From Ottowia testudinis (GTDB taxonomy: Bacteria > Pseudomonadota > Gammaproteobacteria > Burkholderiales > Burkholderiaceae_C): a stretch of DNA of 64,000 nt. Position 1 is the stretch's first letter. Every line of letters starts with the position of its first letter. Made by a program: the position numbers and the translations under genes. Positions 49,790-57,843 of this stretch are shown here, in pieces. The stretch is taken from the NCBI RefSeq assembly GCF_017498525.1, contig NZ_CP071796.1, positions 2,418,001 through 2,482,000 of the forward strand, given 5' to 3'. A model generated the notes under the pieces. It saw only the letters and a list, made by a program, of their open reading frames with translations. It searched no databases and was not told the origin of the DNA.

Positions 49790-50476
49790 TCAAAGCCCGT
49801 GATCCAAGTCGTCGGCCAGTTGTTTGGCGATGCTGGCTGCCGATTCAGATAGATAGGTTTTGATGTTTAACTCAGAAACGCCTTGTCTTGCAACCCGGAA
49901 TGTCTTTCGGTAGATCGCATTACCTGTCGCCAGTGGATTCGTATCATCTGGCTGCTTTCTGAATTTTTTCAAACCTTCCGTCTTTGGAAACAACTCGGCT
50001 AAGGCCACCACCGATAAGCCACCCTCACCCAAAGAGTAATCGCAATTAATAAATAATACCGCACTTTCCACCGATTTGTCGTACTTTATTCTTCTGAATG
50101 ATTCTGAATTCACCTCGGAAACTTGAGTTTTTGTTATTTTAAAGGCTATTACTCGACGGAAATTTTCATCCAACTCTGTCAGCAATATTTGACGGAAATT
50201 ATAGTCCTTCAATTTTTCCGTGATGGGCTGCGCAGTTTTTTCAGCCTCAGCCGTTCGAGATGAATCGATGGCAGCCCCGACGACGGCGCCGATTATCCCA
50301 AAACCATGCAACTGAACCGGATTAACTCTTACCAGCAAGTTATTTTGCGGCACCATCAGCGTACTGTCCGCACTTTTTATTTCACGCTGCGCATCCTTTG
50401 TTAGACTCAGCTCGGTAGTAGCACAACCCGACAAAAAAAGTAACGCACAATAGAGAGAAATAATCTTTAAACGCAT
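49790..50476 (-). CDS. Hypothetical lipoprotein
   Basis: 228 residues. The signal MRLKIISLYCALLFLSGC ends in an LSGC lipobox (Cys18), so a lipid-anchored protein is expected. A Gly/Ala-rich hydrophobic segment (GFGIIGAVVGAAIDSS) follows near residue 58, then a soluble alpha/beta region (FRRVIAFKITKTQVSEV, SAVLFINCDYSLGEGGLSVVALAELF). Family not recognised. The gene is clearly AT-richer than the pyruvate dehydrogenase operon next to it, suggesting acquisition. Confidence 0.75.
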   Translation of the reverse strand: MRLKIISLYCALLFLSGCATTELSLTKDAQREIKSADSTLMVPQNNLLVRVNPVQLHGFGIIGAVVGAAIDSSRTAEAEKTAQPITEKLKDYNFRQILLTELDENFRRVIAFKITKTQVSEVNSESFRRIKYDKSVESAVLFINCDYSLGEGGLSVVALAELFPKTEGLKKFRKQPDDTNPLATGNAIYRKTFRVARQGVSELNIKTYLSESAASIAKQLADDLDHGL

Positions 50477-50514
50477 TTATCAAACACCATCAGTCAAAAT
50501 TTCAATTGCCTTTT

Positions 50515-52344
50515 TCACCGCCGTTGCGGCGGCAAGTCAGTGCAGCTGCCGTGCGCCACCTCGGCCGCCATGCCGATGGATTCGCCGAGCGTGGGGTGCG
50601 GGTGGATGGTCTTGCCGATGTCCACGGCGTCGGCACCCATCTCGATGGCCAAGGCGATCTCGCCGATCATGTCGCCCGCGTGGGTGCCGACGATGCCGCC
50701 GCCCAGGATGCGGCCGTGGCCGTGCGCCTCAGGACTGTCGTCGAACAGCAGCTTGGTCATGCCCTCGTCGCGGCCGTTGGCAATCGCGCGACCGGAGGCC
50801 GTCCACGGGAACAGGCCCTTCTTGACCTTGATGCCCTGCGCCTTGGCCTGGTCTTCGGTCAGGCCGACCCAGGCCACTTCGGGGTCGGTGTAGGCCACGC
50901 TGGGGATCACGCGGGCGTTGAAGGCGGACTTGGCCAGTGCGGCGTCGCCTTTCAGATCGCCAGCAATGACCTCGGCCGCCACGTGGGCCTCGTGCACCGC
51001 CTTGTGCGCCAGCATGGGCTGGCCGACGATGTCGCCAATGGCGAAGATGTGCGGCACGTTGGTGCGCATCTGCAGGTCGACGTTGATGAAGCCGCGCTCC
51101 GTCACGGCTACGCCCGCCTTGTCGGCGCCGATCTTCTTGCCGTTGGGGCTGCGCCCGACGGCTTGCAGCACCAGGTCGTAGGTCTGCGGTGCGGGGGCGC
51201 CCTCGCCTTCAAAGCTCACTTCGATGCCCGCATCGGTCGCCTTGGCGGCCACCGTCTTGGTCTTGAGCATGATGTTGTCGAAGCGAGGCGCGTTCAGCTT
51301 TTGCCACACCTTGACCAGATCACGATCGGCGCCTTGCATCAGGCCATCGAGCATTTCCACCACATCGAGCCGCGCGCCCAGCGTGGAATACACCGTGCCC
51401 ATTTCCAGGCCGATGATGCCGCCGCCCAGGATGAGCATTTTCTTGGGCACGCTTTTGAGCGCCAGCGCACCCGTGGAGTCGACCACGCGCGGGTCTTCGG
51501 GCATGAAGGGCAGGCGCACGGCCTGGCTGCCGGCGGCGATGATGGCGCGCTTGAACTGCACGACCTGCTTCTTGCCGGTTTTCTCCTGGCCGGTGCCGCT
51601 GGTTTCCTCAACCTCCAGGTGGTTGCTGCCGACAAATGACCCGTAGCCGCGCACCACCGTCACCTTGCGCATCTTGGCCATGGCCCCCAGGCCACCGGTC
51701 AGCTTGCCGATGACCTTTTCCTTGTGGGTGCGCAGCTTGTCGATGTCGAGCTTGGGCGCGCCGCCGTAGTCGATGCCCAGCGCCGCCAGGTGGCTGACCT
51801 CGTCCATCACCGCCGCCACGTGCAGCAGCGCCTTGGACGGGATGCAGCCCACGTTCAGGCACACGCCGCCCAATTGCGCGTAGCGCTCGACCAGCACCAC
51901 CTTCAGGCCCAGGTCGGCTGCGCGAAAAGCGGCGCTGTAGCCGCCCGGGCCACCGCCCAGGACGAGGACGTCACAATCCATGTCGGTCTGGCCGCTATAG
52001 GCCACGCCGGATACAGCACTGGCGGCTGCCGACGTTGCTACATTTTGCATAGCTTCTGGCGCTTGCTGCACGGGCGCAGGCGCCGGTTTTGTCTCGGATC
52101 GGGCGCCCTCGGCCTCCAGCGTCAGGATCACCGAGCCCTGGTTGACGATATCGCCCAGCTTCACGGCCAGCGACTTGACCACGCCGGCGTGGCTGGAGGG
52201 GATTTCCATCGACGCCTTGTCGGACTCGACGGTCATCAGGCTTTGCTCCACCGCCACGGTGTCGCCGGGTTTGACCAGCACTTCAATGATGGCGACGTCT
52301 TTGAAGTCGCCGATGTCGGGCACTTTGATTTCGATCGTTGTCAT
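50515..52344 (-). CDS. lpdA: Dihydrolipoyl dehydrogenase (E3) with N-terminal lipoyl domain
   Basis: 610 residues from ATG 52344 (AGGGAT upstream). Residues 1-80 are a lipoyl domain with the lipoylated Lys in VESDKASMEIPSS; a linker of about 40 residues follows. FAD motif LVLGGGPGGYSAAFRAADLG, redox-active disulfide GGVCLNVGCIPSK, NAD motif ILGGGIIGLEMG, and active-site His-Glu in TIHPHPTLGES. It reoxidises dihydrolipoamide of E2. The linker contains a Comamonadaceae repeat copy (about 52048-52085). Last gene of the pdh operon. Confidence 0.95.
   Translation of the reverse strand: MTTIEIKVPDIGDFKDVAIIEVLVKPGDTVAVEQSLMTVESDKASMEIPSSHAGVVKSLAVKLGDIVNQGSVILTLEAEGARSETKPAPAPVQQAPEAMQNVATSAAASAVSGVAYSGQTDMDCDVLVLGGGPGGYSAAFRAADLGLKVVLVERYAQLGGVCLNVGCIPSKALLHVAAVMDEVSHLAALGIDYGGAPKLDIDKLRTHKEKVIGKLTGGLGAMAKMRKVTVVRGYGSFVGSNHLEVEETSGTGQEKTGKKQVVQFKRAIIAAGSQAVRLPFMPEDPRVVDSTGALALKSVPKKMLILGGGIIGLEMGTVYSTLGARLDVVEMLDGLMQGADRDLVKVWQKLNAPRFDNIMLKTKTVAAKATDAGIEVSFEGEGAPAPQTYDLVLQAVGRSPNGKKIGADKAGVAVTERGFINVDLQMRTNVPHIFAIGDIVGQPMLAHKAVHEAHVAAEVIAGDLKGDAALAKSAFNARVIPSVAYTDPEVAWVGLTEDQAKAQGIKVKKGLFPWTASGRAIANGRDEGMTKLLFDDSPEAHGHGRILGGGIVGTHAGDMIGEIALAIEMGADAVDIGKTIHPHPTLGESIGMAAEVAHGSCTDLPPQRR
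52048..52085 (-). repeat. Comamonadaceae repeat in the lpdA linker
   Basis: atagcttctggcgcttgctg then cacgggcgcaggcgccgg, preceded by tttgc, aligns with the repeat core. It encodes part of the linker between lipoyl and FAD domains (PAPVQQAPEAMQNV). Confidence 0.6.
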
Positions 52345-52412
52345 CTCATATCCCTCTTGTTCATCGCATGCCGGCGCAGGCAATCCAACGCTCGCCGCTT
52401 GATAGGCACGCG

Positions 52413-53108
52413 TCAATCCCACCAGAAATACCAGACCGGCGCAAAGAGTAGCGTCTTGGCCAAGGTCTGCACATCGCCCACACCTTGGTCAACGATGTCG
52501 CCGCAAAAACTGTATTGCTGCTGCGCCAGTTCGAGCGCGGCCTTGCGGGTAGTGGGTGGGCGGGCCACCGTCATCTCGACCACGTCGTTAGCCACGCAAG
52601 CCAATTCGGCGCCATGGCGCTCGACCCACAACTTGAACACGGCCGCCTGTTCATGCGGAAACGGGCATTCGTTCCAGCCGCCGGTTTTCAGCAGGCAGGG
52701 CGCCTTCCAGCTGGCGTCGGTGGGCAACACGGTGAGCACCACTTCGTCGTACGGCTCGTTGCTCAGCACATCGCAATGCGCGCTCAGGCCACGCTGAGAC
52801 GCTTCGTGGGGTGAGGTAGGCCAAGGCTCATCGGCATCCCCTTGAGCGTCCATTTCTGCCTCGTCTACATCCGCCTTGCCCTCTTCGTCGTAGCGGTGGC
52901 GCAGCCAGTGCACGGCGTCAAGCTTTTCGGCTTGTGCCAGGTAGCTTTCGGGCGTGTCCTCGTTGAACTCGAAGCCTTCGCACAGGTTTTCGAAGTCCTC
53001 GGCGCTGCCCAGAATCAGCGCTATACCACCGCCCTGCCCACGCAGCTCGGCCAATTTGTCCAGCGCCTGTGCGCCGGGTACGCGGTAAATCGGGTAAGGA
53101 AAGTCCAC
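52413..53108 (-). CDS. DUF4253 domain protein between aceF and lpdA
   Basis: 231 residues from GTG 53108 (AGGAGT upstream). The C-terminal WNECPFPHEQAAVFKLWVERHGAEL, VARPPTTRKAALELAQQQYSFCGDIV and final WYFWWD are the DUF4253 signature. Function unknown; in other genomes the domain occurs in immunity or polymorphic-toxin contexts as well as alone. It sits within the pyruvate dehydrogenase operon, 43 bp after aceF, which is unusual. Confidence 0.85.
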   Translation of the reverse strand: MDFPYPIYRVPGAQALDKLAELRGQGGGIALILGSAEDFENLCEGFEFNEDTPESYLAQAEKLDAVHWLRHRYDEEGKADVDEAEMDAQGDADEPWPTSPHEASQRGLSAHCDVLSNEPYDEVVLTVLPTDASWKAPCLLKTGGWNECPFPHEQAAVFKLWVERHGAELACVANDVVEMTVARPPTTRKAALELAQQQYSFCGDIVDQGVGDVQTLAKTLLFAPVWYFWWD

Positions 53109-53151
53109 GTTAGATACTCCTGCGCAGGCAATAAAGGCAGAACTACTTGGG

Positions 53152-54927
53152 TCAGAGCAGCACGCGGCGGAAGTCGCCGAGGATCTGACCCAGATAGGCG
53201 TTGAAGCGCGCCGCCGCCGCGCCGTCGATCACGCGGTGGTCCCACGTGAGCGACAGCGGCAGCATCAGCCGCGGCTGGAACGACTTGCCGTCCCACACAG
53301 GCTCGGTGGTGGAACGGCACACACCCAGAATCGCCACCTCGGGCGCATTGATGATGGGCGTGAAGTAGCGCCCGCCAATACCGCCCAAGCTGCTGATGGT
53401 GAAAGTGGCACCGCTCATTTCGGCGGGGCTCAGCTTGCCGTCGCGCGCCTTGGCGGCCAACTCGCCCATTTCCTTGCTGATAGCCAGCACGCCTTTCTGG
53501 TCGGCGTCCTTGATCACCGGCACCATCAGGCCGTTGGGCGTGTCGGCGGCAAAGCCGATGTGCCAGTACTGCTTGTAGACGAGCGCATCGCCGTCCAGGC
53601 TGCTGTTGAACTCGGGGAACTTCTTCAGCGCCGCCACGCAGGCCTTGATGACGAAGGCGAGCATGGTGACCTTGACGCCGCTCTTCTCGTTTTCCTTGTT
53701 GGTGCTGACGCGGAAGGCTTCCAGGTCGGTGATGTCGGCATCGTCGTGGTTGGTGACGGCGGGAATCATCACCGCGTTGCGCATCAGGTTGGCGCCGCTG
53801 ATCTTCTTGATGCGGCTCATCTCCTTGCGCTCGATGGGGCCGAACTTGGCGAAATCGACCTTGGGCCAGGGAATCAGATTCAGTTCGCCGCCGCCCGTCA
53901 CACCGCCGCCTGCAGCCGAAGCTGCCGCACCTTGCGCCTTGGTACGCGCAGTGCCGGCCATCACGGCCTTGGTGAAGTTCTGGACGTCGTCCTGCGTGAT
54001 GCGTCCCTTGGGGCCGCTGCCCTTGACTTCATCCAGCGGTACGCCCAGTTCGCGCGCGAACTTGCGCACGCTGGGGCTGGCGTAAGGCAGCCCGACGGGC
54101 GGTTTGGTTGGATCGTGCGCGGGTGCGCTAGGCGTGGCTTCGCTCCCTCGCCCGCTGGCGGGAGAGGGTTGGGGTGAGGGTGCGGCGGCGGGGACGGCAG
54201 CCTTGCCCTCTCCCGCCCCGGCGGGAGAGGGAGCGGCCGCTGGCGCCGCGCCGGCGACTTGCAGCACGGCCAGCAGGTCGCCCTGGTTGACCTTGTCGCC
54301 GAGCTTGACTTTGAAATCCTTGATGACGCCGGCGGCGCTGGAGGGGATTTCCATCGAGGCCTTATCGCTTTCAACCGTGATGAGCGACTGCTCGACCTTG
54401 ACCGTGTCGCCCGGCTTGACGAACACCTCGATGACAGTGACGTCCTTGGAGTCGCCGATGTCGGGCACGCGCACTTCGACGGCGCCGCCAGCGGCCGGCG
54501 CCCCCGCGCTGCCCGCACCCGCCGTGTCGGCCGCGCGCGCGCTGGCCGAGGCTTGGCTGGCACCGGGCACCACCTCGCTGCCGCCCACCGGCGCCTCGGC
54601 ATTGGCTGCCGAAGCAGCGGTAGACGCTTCACTTTTTGCAGCTGCTGGCGCACTACCGACGGGGGAAAGAGATGCATTTGATGCATCACCAGCGGCTTCA
54701 AGCAGCAGCAGCAAGGTACCCTCGTTGACGGTGTCGCCGATCTTGACCTTCAGCTCTTTCACGACGCCGGTGGCGCTGGACGGAATCTCCATCGACGCCT
54801 TGTCGCTCTCCACCGTGATGAGCGATTGCTCAGCCTTGACCGTGTCGCCGGGTTTGACCAGCAGTTCGATCACGGCCACATCCTTGAAGTCGCCGATGTC
54901 GGGGACCTTGACTTCCACCAATGCCAT
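53152..54927 (-). CDS. aceF: Dihydrolipoyllysine-residue acetyltransferase (E2 of pyruvate dehydrogenase)
   Basis: 591 residues. Two lipoyl domains (about 1-78 and 148-226), each with the lipoylated Lys in VESDKASMEIPSS; a peripheral subunit-binding domain (ASPSVRKFARELGVPLDEVKGSGPKGRITQDDV, about 300-335); and the acetyltransferase domain to the C-terminus, with HRVIDGAAAARF carrying the catalytic His. Ala/Pro-rich linkers join the domains. The linker near residues 232-262 is encoded by two GC-rich palindromic repeats (54143-54232). GAGGAGA precedes the ATG. Confidence 0.95.
   Translation of the reverse strand: MALVEVKVPDIGDFKDVAVIELLVKPGDTVKAEQSLITVESDKASMEIPSSATGVVKELKVKIGDTVNEGTLLLLLEAAGDASNASLSPVGSAPAAAKSEASTAASAANAEAPVGGSEVVPGASQASASARAADTAGAGSAGAPAAGGAVEVRVPDIGDSKDVTVIEVFVKPGDTVKVEQSLITVESDKASMEIPSSAAGVIKDFKVKLGDKVNQGDLLAVLQVAGAAPAAAPSPAGAGEGKAAVPAAAPSPQPSPASGRGSEATPSAPAHDPTKPPVGLPYASPSVRKFARELGVPLDEVKGSGPKGRITQDDVQNFTKAVMAGTARTKAQGAAASAAGGGVTGGGELNLIPWPKVDFAKFGPIERKEMSRIKKISGANLMRNAVMIPAVTNHDDADITDLEAFRVSTNKENEKSGVKVTMLAFVIKACVAALKKFPEFNSSLDGDALVYKQYWHIGFAADTPNGLMVPVIKDADQKGVLAISKEMGELAAKARDGKLSPAEMSGATFTISSLGGIGGRYFTPIINAPEVAILGVCRSTTEPVWDGKSFQPRLMLPLSLTWDHRVIDGAAAARFNAYLGQILGDFRRVLL
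54143..54232. repeat. GC-rich intergenic-type repeats inside the aceF linker
   Basis: Two palindromic units, CTCCCTCGCCCGCTGGCGGG AGAGGGTTGGGGTGAGGG (54143-54180) and CCCTCTCCCGCCCCGGCGGG AGAGGG (54206-54231), the same type that is intergenic at 7916-8084. In aceF they are read as linker residues (SPQPSPASGRGSE and nearby). Confidence 0.85.
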
Positions 54928-54942
54928 GTTCGTCTCCTCGCT

Positions 54943-57654
54943 TCAGGCGTGCAACGGGTTGATCTTGCCGGCCTGGATGCCGTATTGCTGAATGGCCGCG
55001 GCCACGCGCTCCATCGGCACCTTGCCCTCGTCCGCCAGCGCGCGCAGCGCGGCGACGGCGATGTAGTGGCGGTTGACCTCGAAGTGCTCGCGCAGGCGAT
55101 AGCGGAAATCGCTGCGGCCGAAGCCGTCGGTGCCCAGCACGGTGTAGCTGCGGCCGGCGGGGATGAAGGCGCGGATCTGGTCCGTGTAGTTCTTCATGTA
55201 GTCGGTCGAAGCGATCACGGGGCCGGGGTGCGGCGTGAGCTGCTGGGTGACGAAGGGCACACGCTGCGGCTCGGTCGGGTGCAGCAGGTTCCAGCGCGCC
55301 ACGTCCTGGCCGTCGCGCGCCAGTTCGTTGAAGCTGGGGCAGCTCCACACGTCGGCGGCCACGCCCCAGTCCTTCAGCAGCAGCTCCTGCGCGGCGATCG
55401 ATTCGCGCAGGATGGAGCCGGAGCCCAGCAGCTGCACGCGCGGGGCATTGCCTGCCACGGCGGGCGCGGGCTTGCACAGATACATGCCCTTGATGATCTG
55501 CTCCTCCGTGCCCTCTTGCAGACCGGGCATGGGGTAGTTCTCGTTCAGCAGGGCGATGTAGTAATACACGTTGTCCTGCTTCTCGACCATGCGCTTCAGG
55601 CCGTGGTGCAGGATGACGCCGACCTCGTGCGCGAAGGTCGGGTCGTACGAGAGGCAGTTGGGGATCGTGCTGGCCAGGATCAGGCTGTGGCCGTCTTCGT
55701 GTTGCAGCCCCTCGCCGTTCAGCGTGGTGCGCCCGCTCGTGCCACCCAGCAGAAAGCCGCGCGCCTGCATGTCGCCCGCCGCCCAGGCCAGATCGCCAAA
55801 GCGCTGGAACCCGAACATGCTGTAGTACACGTAGAACGGCATCATGATGCGGTTCGACGTGCTGTAGCTGGTGGCCGCGGCGATCCAGCTGGCCATGCCG
55901 CCGGCCTCATTGATGCCTTCCTGCAGGATCTGGCCGGCCTTGTCTTCGCGGTAGTACATCACCTGGTCGCGGTCGACCGGGGTGTAGAGCTGGCCCTTGG
56001 GGTTGTAGATGCCGATCTGGCGGAACAGCCCTTCCATGCCGAAGGTGCGCGCCTCATCCACCAGAATGGGCACCACGCGCGGGCCAAAGGCCTTGTCGCG
56101 CAGCAGCTGGGTCAGAAAGCGCACGAACGCCTGCGTGGTGCTGATCTCGCGGCCTTCGGCGGTCGGCTCCAGCACCGCCTTGAAGGTGTCGAGCGAGGGG
56201 ATGGTGAAGCTCTCGTCGGCCTGCACGCGGCGCGTGGGCAGGTAGCCGCCCAGCGCCTTGCGGCGCGCGTGCAGGTACTGCATCTCGGGCGTGTCGTCGG
56301 CCGGCTTGTAATAGGGCAGCTTGTCCAGCTCGCTGTCGGGCACGGGGATGTTGAAGCGGTCGCGGATGTAGCGGATGTCCTCATCGGCCAGCTTCTTGGT
56401 CTGGTGCACGGTGTTCTTGCCCTCGCCGGCCTGACCCATGCCGTAGCCCTTCACGGTCTTGACCAGCAGCACCGTAGGCTGGCCCTTGTGATGGTGGGCA
56501 TTGTGGAAGGCGGCATACACCTTCTCGGGGTCGTGGCCGCCACGGCGCAGGTCGAAAATTTCCTCGTCGGTCATGTGCTCGACGAGTTTCAGCGTCTCGG
56601 GATACTTGCCGAAGAAGTGCTTGCGCACGTAGGCGCCGTCGTTGGCCTTCATGGCCTGATAGTCGCCGTCCAGCGTTTCCATCATGACTTGCTTGAGCTT
56701 GCCCGACTTGTCGCGCGCCAGCAGCTCGTCCCAGCCCTTGCCCCACAGCAGCTTGACGACATGCCAGCCGGCGCCGCGGAAGTCGCCCTCCAGCTCCTGG
56801 ATGATCTTGCTGTTGCCGCGCACCGGCCCGTCCAGGCGCTGCAGGTTGCAGTTGATGACGAAGATCAGGTTGTCGAGGTTCTCGCGCGAGGCCAGGCTGA
56901 TGGCGCCCTTGCTCTCGGGCTCGTCCATCTCGCCGTCGCCCAGGAACACCCAGACCTTGCGGTTGGCGGTGTCGGCAATGCCGCGTGCGTGCAGGTATTT
57001 GAGAAAGCGTGCCTGGTAGATGGCCATCAGCGGGCCGAGGCCCATGCTGACGGTGGGAAACTGCCAGAAACCCGGCATCAGCTTGGGGTGCGGGTAGCTG
57101 GACAGGCCCTTGCCCTGGACTTCCCGGCGGAAGTTCTCCAGCTGGTCCTCGGTGATGCGCCCCTCAAGGTAGGCGCGGGCATAGATGCCGGGCGCGCTGT
57201 GGCCCTGGAAATAGATGCAGTCGCCGCCGTGGCCTTCGCTCTCAGCGTGCCAGAAATGGTTGAAGCCCGCGCCCCACATGCTGGCCAGCGACGCGAACGA
57301 GCCGATATGGCCCCCCAAATCGCCGCCGTCTTCAGGATTCAGGCGGTTGGCGCGCACCACCATGGCCATGGCATTCCAGCGCATGTAGGCGCGCAGGCGC
57401 TTTTCGATGGCGATGTTGCCGGGGCTGCGCGCCTCTTGCGCGGGCTCGATGGTGTTGACGTAGCCGGTGGTGGCCGAAAACGGCAGGTCGATGCTTTGCT
57501 GTCGCGCGTGCTCCAGCAGTTCTTCGAGCAGCGCGTGTGCCCGCTCGGGGCCCTCGCGCTCGATGACGGCGGACAGGGCGTCCAGCCATTCACGGGTTTC
57601 CTGGGCGTCGATCTCGGCGGTGGCCTGCGCTCCGGCCTTGGCATCGTCGGACAT
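54943..57654 (-). CDS. aceE: Pyruvate dehydrogenase E1 component, homodimeric type
   Basis: 903 residues, normal for AceE. It decarboxylates pyruvate with thiamine diphosphate and acetylates the lipoyl groups of E2. The ThDP/Mg motif begins GDGEMDEPESKGAI near residue 230 and continues to NLIFVINCNLQRLDGPVRGN; HLPGGHGG-like N-terminal elements appear as GGHIGSFASLASM; the transketolase-type middle domain includes GTSGRTTLNGEGLQHEDGHS. First gene of the operon, 15 bp ahead of aceF. Divergent from the sensor kinase gene, with an AT-rich 189-bp promoter gap. Confidence 0.96.
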   Translation of the reverse strand: MSDDAKAGAQATAEIDAQETREWLDALSAVIEREGPERAHALLEELLEHARQQSIDLPFSATTGYVNTIEPAQEARSPGNIAIEKRLRAYMRWNAMAMVVRANRLNPEDGGDLGGHIGSFASLASMWGAGFNHFWHAESEGHGGDCIYFQGHSAPGIYARAYLEGRITEDQLENFRREVQGKGLSSYPHPKLMPGFWQFPTVSMGLGPLMAIYQARFLKYLHARGIADTANRKVWVFLGDGEMDEPESKGAISLASRENLDNLIFVINCNLQRLDGPVRGNSKIIQELEGDFRGAGWHVVKLLWGKGWDELLARDKSGKLKQVMMETLDGDYQAMKANDGAYVRKHFFGKYPETLKLVEHMTDEEIFDLRRGGHDPEKVYAAFHNAHHHKGQPTVLLVKTVKGYGMGQAGEGKNTVHQTKKLADEDIRYIRDRFNIPVPDSELDKLPYYKPADDTPEMQYLHARRKALGGYLPTRRVQADESFTIPSLDTFKAVLEPTAEGREISTTQAFVRFLTQLLRDKAFGPRVVPILVDEARTFGMEGLFRQIGIYNPKGQLYTPVDRDQVMYYREDKAGQILQEGINEAGGMASWIAAATSYSTSNRIMMPFYVYYSMFGFQRFGDLAWAAGDMQARGFLLGGTSGRTTLNGEGLQHEDGHSLILASTIPNCLSYDPTFAHEVGVILHHGLKRMVEKQDNVYYYIALLNENYPMPGLQEGTEEQIIKGMYLCKPAPAVAGNAPRVQLLGSGSILRESIAAQELLLKDWGVAADVWSCPSFNELARDGQDVARWNLLHPTEPQRVPFVTQQLTPHPGPVIASTDYMKNYTDQIRAFIPAGRSYTVLGTDGFGRSDFRYRLREHFEVNRHYIAVAALRALADEGKVPMERVAAAIQQYGIQAGKINPLHA

Positions 57655-57843
57655 GCAGTCGTCTCCTCTATTTGGGTCTGCGGGTGAAAGTCATTGTGAA
57701 CGAAACCCAGATCATCTCATGACGCCTCAAATTTTTCAAATAGAGAACTCTATAGTCACAATATGAAATTTCGATGAAGCATTTGCATACGCTGCGGGCG
57801 TGTCCTCATCGCCGGAAAACCACTGCCACTACACTGGACGTCC

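Noticed and set aside
49589-49852. Plus-strand ORF of 87 codons
   Set aside because: No RBS, no recognisable motif, overlaps the end of the lipoprotein gene antisense, and the better protein-like signal in this stretch is on the other strand.
54826-57687. Very long open frame on the plus strand opposite aceE (953 codons), and similar ones opposite the FAD monooxygenase, pepA and coxL
   Set aside because: They are antisense shadows of high-GC genes: composition rich in His/Arg/Gln/Val-Gly-Asp strings, no domain motifs, while the minus- or plus-strand partner encodes a well-known enzyme.
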